The position numbers and the translations under genes are program-made. DNA of 64,000 nucleotides from Butyrivibrio sp. AE3004. Lineage in GTDB: Bacteria; Bacillota; Clostridia; Lachnospirales; Lachnospiraceae. The stretch covers positions 2,108,001-2,172,000 of the forward strand of contig NZ_JNLQ01000002.1 of assembly GCF_000703165.1 (NCBI RefSeq), in the 5' to 3' direction. A model generated the notes under the pieces. That model ran no database searches and was not told the origin of the DNA. It saw nothing but the letters and a program-made list of their open reading frames with translations. This document shows, piece after piece, positions 27,317-35,908 of this stretch. Every line of letters starts with the position of its first letter. The stretch's first letter is position 1.

Positions 27317-29257
27317 TTATGCCGAAACCATCTCAGGCTTATTGCCTGTATATAACTGATAATAACGCTGTTTAAGTTCAAGAAGTTCTTCGTGAGTTCC
27401 CATCTCTACTATTCTGCCCTGCTCTAAAACTACTATACAATCCGAATTCTTAACAGTTGAAAGACGGTGAGCAATAACAAAGGTCGTACGTCCATGCATC
27501 AGCTTGTCCATACCATCCTGAACAATCTTCTCTGTTCTGGTATCAATCGAGCTTGTAGCCTCATCAAGAATAAGAACCGGCGGATTTGCTATTGCTGCTC
27601 GGGCAATTGCAAGGAGCTGACGCTGTCCCTGTGACAGGTTTGCACCGTCTCCTGTGAGCATGGTGTTATAGCCTTCAGGTAGACGCTTTATAAAGCTGTG
27701 CGCATTTGCAAGCTTAGCTGCTGCCTTAACCTCTTCATCTGTTGCATCAAGCTTACCATATCGGATATTCTCGGCAACAGTTCCTGTAAACAGATGAGTG
27801 TCCTGCAGCACCATACCGAGGGATCTTCTAAGGTCAGCCTTTTTAATCTTGTTTACATTGATGTTATCATATCTGATCTTACCGTCCTGAATATCATAGA
27901 ATCGGTTGATCAGGTTTGTGATAGTTGTCTTTCCTGCACCTGTTGATCCTACAAGTGCAATCTTCTGACCCGGTTTTGCATGAAGAAGAATATTGTGAAG
28001 AACAATCTTTTCATCCGTATATCCAAAGTCAACATCATTAAAGGTAACATCACCCTCCATAGGCTGATATGTGGTTGTTCCCTCTGCCTTATGATAATGC
28101 TTCCATGCCCAGTGACCTGTGAACTCCTTGGATTCTACAATCTCTCCGTTCTCTTCTTTTGCATTTACAAGCATAACGTAACCGTCATCAGTCTCCGGCT
28201 TTTCATCGAGAAGAGCAAAAATTCTCTCAGCTCCCGCAAGCGCCATGATAATACTGTTAAACTGCATGGAAACCTGGTTTATTGGCATTGAAAAGCTCTT
28301 GTTAAAGGTAAGGAAGCTTGCAAGTCCGCCGACCGTAAAACCAAAGTACTGGTTAAGCGCTATGGCACCACCTACGATAGCGCAGATAACATAGCTGAGG
28401 TTACCGATCTGTGCGTTAATAGGTGCCAGGGTATTTGAAATTGCATTAGCCTTGTAAGCACTCTGATAAAGCTCCTCATTCAGTTCATTGAATTTTGCAA
28501 TAGCTTCATCTTCATGGCAGAACACTTTTACTACCTTCTGTCCTGTCATTATTTCCTCAATGTAACCGTTCAGCGTTCCGATGTTTCTCTGCTGATCAAC
28601 GAAGTTCTTACCTGATGCCTTGGTAGCCTTTGCAGTAACAAGAAGTGTAACTCCTACCATTGCTATAGTCACGATCGTAAGCGGTATACTGAGCACCAGC
28701 ATGGATACAAATACGCTTACGATAGTGATGGCACTGTTTAACAGCTGTGGCAAGCTCATGCTGATCATCTGTCTCAAGGTATCAATATCGTTTGTGTAGA
28801 TTGACATGATATCGCCATGTGCATGTGTATCAAAGTATTTTATCGGAAGTGACTCCATGTGCTCAAAAAGCTCTATTCTGAGATTTCTGAGTGTTCCCTG
28901 ACCAACATAGATCATAAGTCTTGCCTGGACAAAGGAAGCAACAACGCCTATTGCATAAAATATGATCACATTACCGATTGCTTTTGCCAACGGACCATAG
29001 TCAGGATTTGCCTGCCCCATAAGAGGTGTGATGTAACTGTCAATCAGCGTCTTTGTAAACAATGTTCCCTGAACGCTTGCCACAACCGCAAGAATTATAC
29101 TGATCACTACGATAAAAAGATGTATTGCGTAGTTTTTCAAAACATACGACATTAGTCTTGTAAAAAGTTTTCCGGGATTTTTTATCTTTGGTTTTGGGCC
29201 GCCTCTCATATGTCGGTTTCCGGGGCCTCGTACCTCTTTAACCTTTTCTTCTGCCAT
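27317..29257 (-). CDS. ABC exporter half-transporter, canonical ATPase site
   Basis: A 646-residue ABC transporter with an N-terminal six-span exporter domain and a C-terminal ATPase. Walker A is GSTGAGKTT, the signature motif is LSQGQRQLL, and Walker B reads LILDEATSSID with the catalytic Glu. It is longer than its partner because of an insertion between the membrane and ATPase domains (about residues 355-395, including KEENGEIVESKEF). It pairs with the upstream gene as a heterodimer of the multidrug or lipid exporter type (BmrCD/TM287-288-like). AGGAGGA precedes the ATG. Confidence 0.92.
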   Translation of the reverse strand: MAEEKVKEVRGPGNRHMRGGPKPKIKNPGKLFTRLMSYVLKNYAIHLFIVVISIILAVVASVQGTLFTKTLIDSYITPLMGQANPDYGPLAKAIGNVIIFYAIGVVASFVQARLMIYVGQGTLRNLRIELFEHMESLPIKYFDTHAHGDIMSIYTNDIDTLRQMISMSLPQLLNSAITIVSVFVSMLVLSIPLTIVTIAMVGVTLLVTAKATKASGKNFVDQQRNIGTLNGYIEEIMTGQKVVKVFCHEDEAIAKFNELNEELYQSAYKANAISNTLAPINAQIGNLSYVICAIVGGAIALNQYFGFTVGGLASFLTFNKSFSMPINQVSMQFNSIIMALAGAERIFALLDEKPETDDGYVMLVNAKEENGEIVESKEFTGHWAWKHYHKAEGTTTYQPMEGDVTFNDVDFGYTDEKIVLHNILLHAKPGQKIALVGSTGAGKTTITNLINRFYDIQDGKIRYDNINVNKIKKADLRRSLGMVLQDTHLFTGTVAENIRYGKLDATDEEVKAAAKLANAHSFIKRLPEGYNTMLTGDGANLSQGQRQLLAIARAAIANPPVLILDEATSSIDTRTEKIVQDGMDKLMHGRTTFVIAHRLSTVKNSDCIVVLEQGRIVEMGTHEELLELKQRYYQLYTGNKPEMVSA

Positions 29258-29358
29258 TTATAATATCCTCCACATCTATAAACTCATGTTTATATCTGAC
29301 TAAATATTGTTAATCGAATTAATTCTTCTACTTTTTGCTTATTATAAAACCTCAGTAA

Positions 29359-31107
29359 TTACTTAAGTTCATCAAAGTCTGCATCACCACTGCTGCCTAC
29401 CTGAGATTCGTAAACCTCTCTGTAAATCGTATTGGTCTTAATGAGATTTTCATGTGTATCAAAGCCGTCAACACGTCCATCGTCCATTACGATAATGCGG
29501 TCACAGTCCTGAACACTCGATATTCTCTGTGCAATAATAATCTTTGTGGTATTTGGTATCTCTTCAGCAAAAGCTTTTCTGATCTTTGCATCGGTAGCTG
29601 TGTCAACAGCGCTTGTAGAGTCATCAAGTATAAGAATTCTGGGCTTTTTAAGAAGTGCTCTTGCGATACAAAGTCTCTGCCTTTGTCCGCCGGATACGTT
29701 TGTTCCGCCCTGCTCTATATATGTATCGTAGCCATCAGGCATTTTTTCAATGAATTCATCTGCGCAGGCAAGTGTACACGCCCTTCTTACTTCCTCATCG
29801 GTTGCATTCTTATCGCCCCATCTGAGGTTTTCATAAATTGTTCCACTGAAAAGAACATTCTTCTGAAGTACTACTGAAACCTGATTTCTAAGAGCATCCA
29901 GATCATACTGTCTAACATCAACTCCGCCTACCTTAACGCTGCCTTCGTTTACATCGTAAAGTCTGCTTATAAGATTAACAAGTGATGACTTTGCTGAACC
30001 GGTTCCTCCGATAATTCCGACAGTCTCTCCTGATTTAATCTCAAGGTTGATGTCCTTAAGCACAGGCTCTTCACTGTCTGTATTATATGAAAAAATAACA
30101 TGCTCAAAAGAAATGCTTCCATCCTTAACATCCATTACAGGATTCACGGGATTGCCGATGCTTGTCTTTTCATCCATAACTTCAACGATACGCTTTGCGC
30201 TTGCCTGTGACATTGTGATCATAACAAATATCATGGAAAGCATCATAAGACTCATCAGGATATTCATGCAGTATGTGAGAAGACTCATCATTGCACCTGT
30301 GGAAAGCTCTCCTGCCACGATCATGTGAGCACCGATCCAGCTGATAAGAAGGATGCAGGTATAAACCGTACCTGTCATGATAGGTCCGTTAAGTGTCACG
30401 ACCTTCTCAGCTCTGACGAACATTTCATATATGTTCAAAGCAGCTGTTTTAAATTTGTGGTTCTCATACTCCTCACGAACATAGGCTTTTACAACTCTTA
30501 TTGCTGATACATTTTCCTGAACACTCTCATTTAGCTTGTCATACTTCTCAAAAACTTCGCGGAAATACTTTGTAGCATTGTTCATAATAATTATGATTAT
30601 TATTCCAAGGCAGATTACCGCAATAAGATATATGCTTGCCAGTTTCGGACTGATCACAAATGACATTATCATCGCAATTATCATTGAAGCAGGTGCTCTC
30701 ATTGCCATTCTCAGGATCATCTGATAAGAGTTCTGGATATTTGTAACATCAGTTGTCAGTCTTGTTACAAGTCCAGAAGATGAAAACTTATCAATGTTTG
30801 CAAAGGAAAATGTCTGTATATTATCAAACATCTTCTTTCTAAGATTCCTTGCAAGACCTGTCGAAGCCCTTGAGCCGTATACAGCACCTCCGACACCGGC
30901 AGCAAGTCCAAACAGGGCCACCACTATCATCAGCATGCCTGTTCTGATTATGTAATTCATATCAGCTCCGTTTATTCCAAGATCGACTAATCGGCCCATA
31001 AGAATCGGGATTATCATTTCTGCAATAACCTCACCGACCATACAAACAGGTGTAAGTACGCTTGGAAGTTTAAATTCATGCAACTCCCCAAGTATTTTCT
31101 TTACCAT
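29359..31107 (-). CDS. ABC exporter half-transporter, degenerate ATPase site
   Basis: A 582-residue exporter half with six membrane spans and an ATPase domain. Walker A is GGTGSAKSS and the signature is VSGGQRQRLC. Walker B reads LILDDSTSAVD: the catalytic Glu is Asp, as in the non-catalytic half of heterodimeric exporters. It is 100 bases upstream of the partner gene. Together they would form one canonical and one degenerate ATP site. The substrate is unknown; no regulator is adjacent. Confidence 0.92.
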   Translation of the reverse strand: MVKKILGELHEFKLPSVLTPVCMVGEVIAEMIIPILMGRLVDLGINGADMNYIIRTGMLMIVVALFGLAAGVGGAVYGSRASTGLARNLRKKMFDNIQTFSFANIDKFSSSGLVTRLTTDVTNIQNSYQMILRMAMRAPASMIIAMIMSFVISPKLASIYLIAVICLGIIIIIIMNNATKYFREVFEKYDKLNESVQENVSAIRVVKAYVREEYENHKFKTAALNIYEMFVRAEKVVTLNGPIMTGTVYTCILLISWIGAHMIVAGELSTGAMMSLLTYCMNILMSLMMLSMIFVMITMSQASAKRIVEVMDEKTSIGNPVNPVMDVKDGSISFEHVIFSYNTDSEEPVLKDINLEIKSGETVGIIGGTGSAKSSLVNLISRLYDVNEGSVKVGGVDVRQYDLDALRNQVSVVLQKNVLFSGTIYENLRWGDKNATDEEVRRACTLACADEFIEKMPDGYDTYIEQGGTNVSGGQRQRLCIARALLKKPRILILDDSTSAVDTATDAKIRKAFAEEIPNTTKIIIAQRISSVQDCDRIIVMDDGRVDGFDTHENLIKTNTIYREVYESQVGSSGDADFDELK

Positions 31108-31135
31108 TTATTCACCTTCCTTAATATATTTTTAC

Positions 31136-31170
31136 GGAAAAACAGAACCGGGAAGCGGTTCTGTTTTTCC
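31136..31170. terminator. Perfect 15-bp hairpin, likely terminator
   Basis: GGAAAAACAGAACCG (31136-31150) pairs perfectly with 31156-31170 around a 5-base loop. The T run lies in the outer part of the 3' arm in either direction, so the GC-rich inner stem plus T run can act as a terminator. It separates the DUF4317 gene from the exporter operon. A second small palindrome lies at 31197-31214. Confidence 0.7.
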
Positions 31171-31264
31171 ATTATATGTACATTTTGTTAACTTTTAAAG
31201 CCGTATACGGCTTTTTTCTGTCTTTTTAGATATAAAAGCAAAAGCTGTTTATCGGTATAAGTTC

Positions 31265-32398
31265 TTATTTAATAAATGTACGAACATTTACTCCGTTTAC
31301 TTCTATATGGTCATCCACTTCTATAACGAGGCACTGACGACCGTCTATGATCCTTGATTCCACAAGATCTGCTCTGTCGGGTTTAACCTTTATGACCACA
31401 TTCGGTGCCTCAATATCAAATTTTCTGGTATTTGCTATGTTTGTGACAAGAAGGGGCTGATCAACTTCTCCCACTATCTCCTGATAGTTATGATCAAAAT
31501 AATCCATTCTATCTTCCGGAACACCACTGTCACTAAGCAGATGCTTTACATCTTCTTTTGAAAGTTCAAAGTGAACCTCATCCTCTTCGTGATCCTCAAG
31601 CATGGTGTTCAGATTTTCATGAATATTCCTCATAACATCATAGTCTGCTTCCTCACCGATAGTATTCTCCACAAGTGCCTGGAAAAGATTTTTCTGATCG
31701 GGGGCTGACATGGGTGCTCTTCCGCCAAAAAGTGCTTCTATGAATTCAGGCTGAAGATCTTCCTGTTTCTTGGTGAAATATAGCATATTATGAATATCGG
31801 CATTTCTCTCTATAAATGCAGGGAACAGGAATCCTTTGGCGGGTCCGTCAACAACCCAGTCGCGATATCTGTCTTCTATTTCATTAGTTTTTTCATTATA
31901 GCCAAGACCTGCCTTTGACAGCTTGACGGGGCAAATACTGCAGAGCATGTAATCGTAAATATTCTCTGATGCATCCTCCATCTCTATTCCGTCACGTGTC
32001 ATTCCGGGTATGTCATAAATTGCATGAACAAGGATTATTAAATAGTTCTCTTCAGCAAAATAGTTTGGTATTACCTTATCATAGAATTCATCAATAAGAG
32101 CATCATCCTCTAAATGAGAATCTCTAAGGCGAAGGAGAAATTCCTGTGTTCCGCCTTCTTGTTCCTGATCGATGGGAAATTCCAGATTTATAAGACTTTT
32201 TCCAAAAACACCTGAAAGTGTGTGCTTAAAGATGTCAAGATATTTGAACATCTCTTCTTCGGGGATACTTCCAAATGCCTTTTTAAAAACAAGCTTTTTG
32301 TTTTTCTCCCCATCAACATAACACCCGCAAATGCGATCTATCGTGCATCTGTCGGGTGTGAATTGTTTTCTGATTTCTAATACTTCTGCTTTATTCAT
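31265..32398 (-). CDS. DUF4317 family protein
   Basis: A 377-residue cytosolic protein. The N-terminus (MNKAEVLEIRKQFTPDRCTI, then CGCYVDGEKNKKLVF) and the FGKSLINLEFP stretch are the DUF4317 pattern as I recall it. No known function. No membrane span or catalytic motif is recognisable. It lies 12 bases after the CheC-like gene on the same strand but has no clear ribosome binding site. Confidence 0.8.
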   Translation of the reverse strand: MNKAEVLEIRKQFTPDRCTIDRICGCYVDGEKNKKLVFKKAFGSIPEEEMFKYLDIFKHTLSGVFGKSLINLEFPIDQEQEGGTQEFLLRLRDSHLEDDALIDEFYDKVIPNYFAEENYLIILVHAIYDIPGMTRDGIEMEDASENIYDYMLCSICPVKLSKAGLGYNEKTNEIEDRYRDWVVDGPAKGFLFPAFIERNADIHNMLYFTKKQEDLQPEFIEALFGGRAPMSAPDQKNLFQALVENTIGEEADYDVMRNIHENLNTMLEDHEEDEVHFELSKEDVKHLLSDSGVPEDRMDYFDHNYQEIVGEVDQPLLVTNIANTRKFDIEAPNVVIKVKPDRADLVESRIIDGRQCLVIEVDDHIEVNGVNVRTFIK

Positions 32399-32410
32399 GT
32401 GAGCTTATCA

Positions 32411-33010
32411 TTATTCCTTTGCCATAAATTTATCGCACATCTCGCGAGCAAACTGAACAGGATAGAGCTGCACCATAATAGAATCTATGAGATCGGCAAT
32501 AGTCATTTTAAAAGCAATTTTTACGAAATTATCATATCCCGTTTCAAAACTCTTCTCAAAAATCTTAACGCTATCGACATCGATCCTGTTTACAACGGGT
32601 GTACTGATATCTGTAGGTATTCCAAGCATCATCGAAAGAGATGTGGCAGCTGCACCCATCATCTGGTTCATAGCTTCGGAAACAGCAGATAAATGGAGAT
32701 CCGAAATCTCGCAATTCGTATTGGTTCCGTCGCCACCCATCATAAGATCTGTCATAACCTTAACGTCATTTTCTTTAAGAATCAGAACGTTATTCCCTGT
32801 AAGTCCTTTTACATAATGTATCTGCACAAAAATACAGGTTTTCTCATAGTCATCCAGTGATTCACTCCTCTTGATTACCGACACATTAGGCGTTGTAATA
32901 TCAACCTTCTTATTTACCATCATACTGAGTGTCGTTGCAGAATTACCCATACTTATGTTGGCAATTTCTCCTAAAATGTCAATCTGTTCATTTGTAAGTA
33001 CCTGATCCAT
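32411..33010 (-). CDS. CheC-like CheY-P phosphatase family protein
   Basis: A 199-residue protein with two copies of the CheC/FliY active-site pattern: DILGEIANISMGNSATTLS with a downstream ITTP, and SAVSEAMNQMMGAAATSLS with ISTP. Each retains the Asp/Ser, Glu and Asn expected for dephosphorylation of CheY-P. It lacks the C-terminal SpoA domain that would make it FliY/FliN, so it is a stand-alone CheC. It is coded before DUF4317, away from other chemotaxis genes in the window. GAGGGG precedes the ATG. Confidence 0.85.
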   Translation of the reverse strand: MDQVLTNEQIDILGEIANISMGNSATTLSMMVNKKVDITTPNVSVIKRSESLDDYEKTCIFVQIHYVKGLTGNNVLILKENDVKVMTDLMMGGDGTNTNCEISDLHLSAVSEAMNQMMGAAATSLSMMLGIPTDISTPVVNRIDVDSVKIFEKSFETGYDNFVKIAFKMTIADLIDSIMVQLYPVQFAREMCDKFMAKE

Positions 33011-33274
33011 AAGAACCCCTCGCTCCTTGTATAATCAGTTTTTTATCACTCCGTCCACTAAATATCGTGGAACTGTTTGAGCAATCCATCGCCAGATATC
33101 ACGGATATACTACTATTTTATGTCATTAGCTTTGTGGTGTAAAGGAAGTTTAGGGCTGTGATTTCTTAATTTTCTATAATATTTTTATTTATAAGAATTA
33201 CTCTGTAATTCTTGTAAACCAAAAGCACTCCGCCATGTATGCGTATGCAAAATCATTCTTTTTAAAAATCGCGA

Positions 33275-33919
33275 TCAGATAAATTCCTTAAGCTCAAACA
33301 AAGAATTGAATTTTTTATAGTAGAGCCCCTTTACTTCCTCCTCGTCATCGTTTTGATCAGGAATATAGATAGTCTTTATTCCGGAATCGGCGGCTGCTCT
33401 TACTCCGTTTGGCGCATCCTCGACAGCTATGCAGCTCTCCTTAGGTACTCCCACCTGCTTGCTTGCATAAATGTAAATATCCGGCTTTGGTTTTCCTTCC
33501 TTTACCATTGTTGCACAGCAGATTTTATCGAAATAATCAAAAATCCCGACTTTCTTTAAGTACCTCTCCGTTCTCTCTTCATCGGTTGCTGTTGCGGTAG
33601 AGATAAGTATCCCGCGTTCCCTAAGATATGTAAGTATTTCTTTTGTGCCGGGCTTTAATTCTATTCCTTCTTTTGCCACAATCTCTTCAAACAGCTTTTT
33701 TCTGTATTCCCGGACTTCGCTATAATTGAAATCATCACCATACCATTCCCTGAATCTTTGCGGTGCAAAAGGTCTTCCAAGGCTTCTTAACTGCAGCGCC
33801 TGTTCCCTTGTCATCGAAAACCCAAAATGCTCAACCGCTTTGGGCCAGACAATCTGGTAATACTTTTCGGTATCTATTAGTGTTCCGTCAAGATCGAATA
33901 GAACAGCTTTTATTTCCAT
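33275..33919 (-). CDS. HAD family hydrolase, phosphoglucomutase-like subgroup
   Basis: A 214-residue HAD-superfamily phosphatase. Motif I is FDLDGTLIDTE, motif II lies in ISTATATDEE, motif III Lys is in VKEGKPKPDIY, and motif IV is AVEDAPNGVRAA. The helical cap after motif I (residues 15-85) places it with beta-phosphoglucomutase and related sugar-phosphate phosphatases. The substrate is not known. GAGGTGA precedes the ATG. The 264 bases after its stop hold only a weak AT-rich hairpin (33196-33216). Confidence 0.88.
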   Translation of the reverse strand: MEIKAVLFDLDGTLIDTEKYYQIVWPKAVEHFGFSMTREQALQLRSLGRPFAPQRFREWYGDDFNYSEVREYRKKLFEEIVAKEGIELKPGTKEILTYLRERGILISTATATDEERTERYLKKVGIFDYFDKICCATMVKEGKPKPDIYIYASKQVGVPKESCIAVEDAPNGVRAAADSGIKTIYIPDQNDDEEEVKGLYYKKFNSLFELKEFI

Positions 33920-34031
33920 TATAATTCACCTCATCTTCATATACTTTTTTGACTCTTTCATCATCATAATACAAGTGAAGTGATTTTTTACAATTTATTT
34001 TGATTATTTTTGTTTATTATTCTTTTCTTAA

Positions 34032-34069
34032 TTTGATTACCTGTGATTGACTTTGATTATTTATGATGA
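34032..34069 (+). promoter_or_regulatory. Four helically phased repeats upstream of fruR
   Basis: TTTGATTA (34032), TGTGATTG (34042), TTTGATTA (34052) and TATGATGA (34062) start exactly 10 bases apart, one DNA turn. Another TTTGATTA is at 33999. DeoR-family repressors often bind such direct repeats. A perfect -10 box TATAAT lies at 34113-34118 with a poor -35, which suggests control by an upstream-bound regulator. Confidence 0.5.
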
Positions 34070-34156
34070 TATTCTTTTCTCAGATGGTGATCATTTGCAT
34101 TACTTGCGTGCGTATAATCAGCGAATTCATCATCACTACATTTGGGGAGAAATCAT

Positions 34157-34906
34157 ATGTTAACGGAAGAAAGACGATCAGCTATCGTTTCTTATATAGA
34201 AGAACATAATGCGGTTACTGTCCAGGAGCTGGTTGAAGCTCTTAATACTTCTGCTGCGACCATCAGAAGAGATTTAAATGCTCTTCACGCAGATCACAGA
34301 ATACTCAAGGTTTTTGGTGGTGCAACTTCCTTAAGCTCCAGAGATGTCAATACAACAGAGCCCTCCGTTGCAGAGAAATCACAGCGCAACACTGAGGAAA
34401 AAGACATCATTTCCGAATACGCAGCTTCACTGATTCAGGATAATGATTTCGTTTACATCGATTCAGGAACTACTACACTTCACCTGATAGATCACATTAC
34501 CAATAAGAAGGCAAAATATATCACAAACGGTATAGTCCATGCAAAAAGACTCCTTGAGAGAGATCTTTCCACCATGATCATAGGCGGAAGAATTAAACCG
34601 GTAACCGAAGCCGTAATCGGTCCCGATTGTGTGGAAGCGCTCAGTAAATTTCATTTCACCAAGGCCTTTATGGGAACAAACGGTGTTTCCGTCCAGGCAG
34701 GCTTTACTACCCCCGATGTGGATGAGGCACTCGTAAAAGCTGAGGCAATCAAGCACACCTATTTGTCCTACATCCTGGCAGATCATACAAAATTCGGAGT
34801 TGTAAGCTCAGTTACTTTTTCAGAGCTGAGAAGCTGCTGCATCATCACGGATGAGGAACCTGATAAAAAATATAAAGATCAGACAATAATAAAATCAATA
34901 TTGTAG
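34157..34906 (+). CDS. fruR: DeoR family transcriptional regulator of the fructose operon
   Basis: A 249-residue regulator with an N-terminal DeoR helix-turn-helix (VTVQELVEALNTSAATIRRD, then LNALHADHRILKVFGGA) and a C-terminal sugar-phosphate sensor domain with DFVYIDSGTTTLHL and FMGTNGVSVQAGFTTPD. It is first in the fru operon, 9 bases before fruK, so it probably senses fructose 1-phosphate and controls its own operon. The ATG at 34157 follows GGGGAGAAA; an upstream TTG at 34142 is rejected. Phased repeats upstream are candidate operators. Confidence 0.92.
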   Translation: MLTEERRSAIVSYIEEHNAVTVQELVEALNTSAATIRRDLNALHADHRILKVFGGATSLSSRDVNTTEPSVAEKSQRNTEEKDIISEYAASLIQDNDFVYIDSGTTTLHLIDHITNKKAKYITNGIVHAKRLLERDLSTMIIGGRIKPVTEAVIGPDCVEALSKFHFTKAFMGTNGVSVQAGFTTPDVDEALVKAEAIKHTYLSYILADHTKFGVVSSVTFSELRSCCIITDEEPDKKYKDQTIIKSIL

Positions 34907-34915
34907 GAGGTAAAC

Positions 34916-35824
34916 ATGATTTACACAGTTACATTTAATCCGGCAATCGACTACATAGTCCGCATGGATAAACCTCTTGATCCCGGTATGACAAACCGCT
35001 CTGTTTCCGAGGACTGCTTCTTCGGTGGAAAAGGCATCAACGTTTCAACAATACTTAAAAATCTCGGAATCGAGAACACCGCTCTCGGATTTGCAGCAGG
35101 CTTTACGGGTGAAGCAATTGTCGCTGATGTTAAGAGAAAAGGAATCCTTGCTGATTTTATAATGCTTGATGAGGGCATTTCAAGAATCAACGTAAAAATC
35201 AAAGCTGAGCAGGAAACCGAAATCAATGCACAAGGTCCGAGTATCAGCGATGAAGCCTACAATAGCCTTTTAACCAAGCTTGATTCACTTAAAGAGGGTG
35301 ATATGCTCATTCTTGCAGGCAGCATACCAAGTACTCTTCCGAGTGATGTATATGAGATCATCCTCGACAGACTTAAGGACAAAGGCATTACCTTTGTTGT
35401 CGATGCAACCAAGGATCTTCTCATGAATGTCCTTAAATATCATCCTTTCCTTATAAAACCCAATAACCATGAGCTTGGAGAGATGTTCAATATCGTGCTA
35501 AAGACTGATGACGAAATTGAAGCACATGCGAAAAAGCTTCAGGAAATGGGCGCACGTAATGTTCTTATTTCCATGGCGGGCGACGGTGCAATGCTCATAA
35601 CCGAAGACGGTAACCGTTTCCGTGTAGGTGTTCCCAAGGGAACAGTCAAAAACTCTGTAGGTGCGGGAGACTCAATGGTAGCCGGCTTCGTTGCAGGCTA
35701 TATGAAAACCGGTGATTACCAGGTTGCATTAAATATGGGAACCGCAGCAGGAAGTGCTACTGCATTTTCCGATGATCTCGCAACAGGCGAGCTTATAAAC
35801 AGTATTTACGAAACACTCAAGTAA
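34916..35824 (+). CDS. fruK: 1-phosphofructokinase
   Basis: A 302-residue PfkB-family kinase that phosphorylates fructose 1-phosphate to fructose 1,6-bisphosphate. The start MIYTVTFNPAIDYIVRMD and FFGGKGINVSTILKNLG are FruK patterns. The C-terminal GAGDSMVAGFVAGY holds the anion hole and catalytic Asp. AGGAGGTAAAC precedes the ATG. Its position between fruR and fruA confirms the role. Confidence 0.96.
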   Translation: MIYTVTFNPAIDYIVRMDKPLDPGMTNRSVSEDCFFGGKGINVSTILKNLGIENTALGFAAGFTGEAIVADVKRKGILADFIMLDEGISRINVKIKAEQETEINAQGPSISDEAYNSLLTKLDSLKEGDMLILAGSIPSTLPSDVYEIILDRLKDKGITFVVDATKDLLMNVLKYHPFLIKPNNHELGEMFNIVLKTDDEIEAHAKKLQEMGARNVLISMAGDGAMLITEDGNRFRVGVPKGTVKNSVGAGDSMVAGFVAGYMKTGDYQVALNMGTAAGSATAFSDDLATGELINSIYETLK

Positions 35825-35908
35825 TCGCTTTTAGTTGTTTCGTTAATATATACACAATGTATTGGGGAAGACCCAGTATCATGCATGTATGCATAGAAAG
35901 GGAGAAAC

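Noticed and set aside
33011..33274. Small RNA or riboswitch in the gap between the CheC-like and HAD genes
   Set aside because: Only a weak AT-rich hairpin (33196-33216) is present; no promoter-terminator pair supports a separate RNA.
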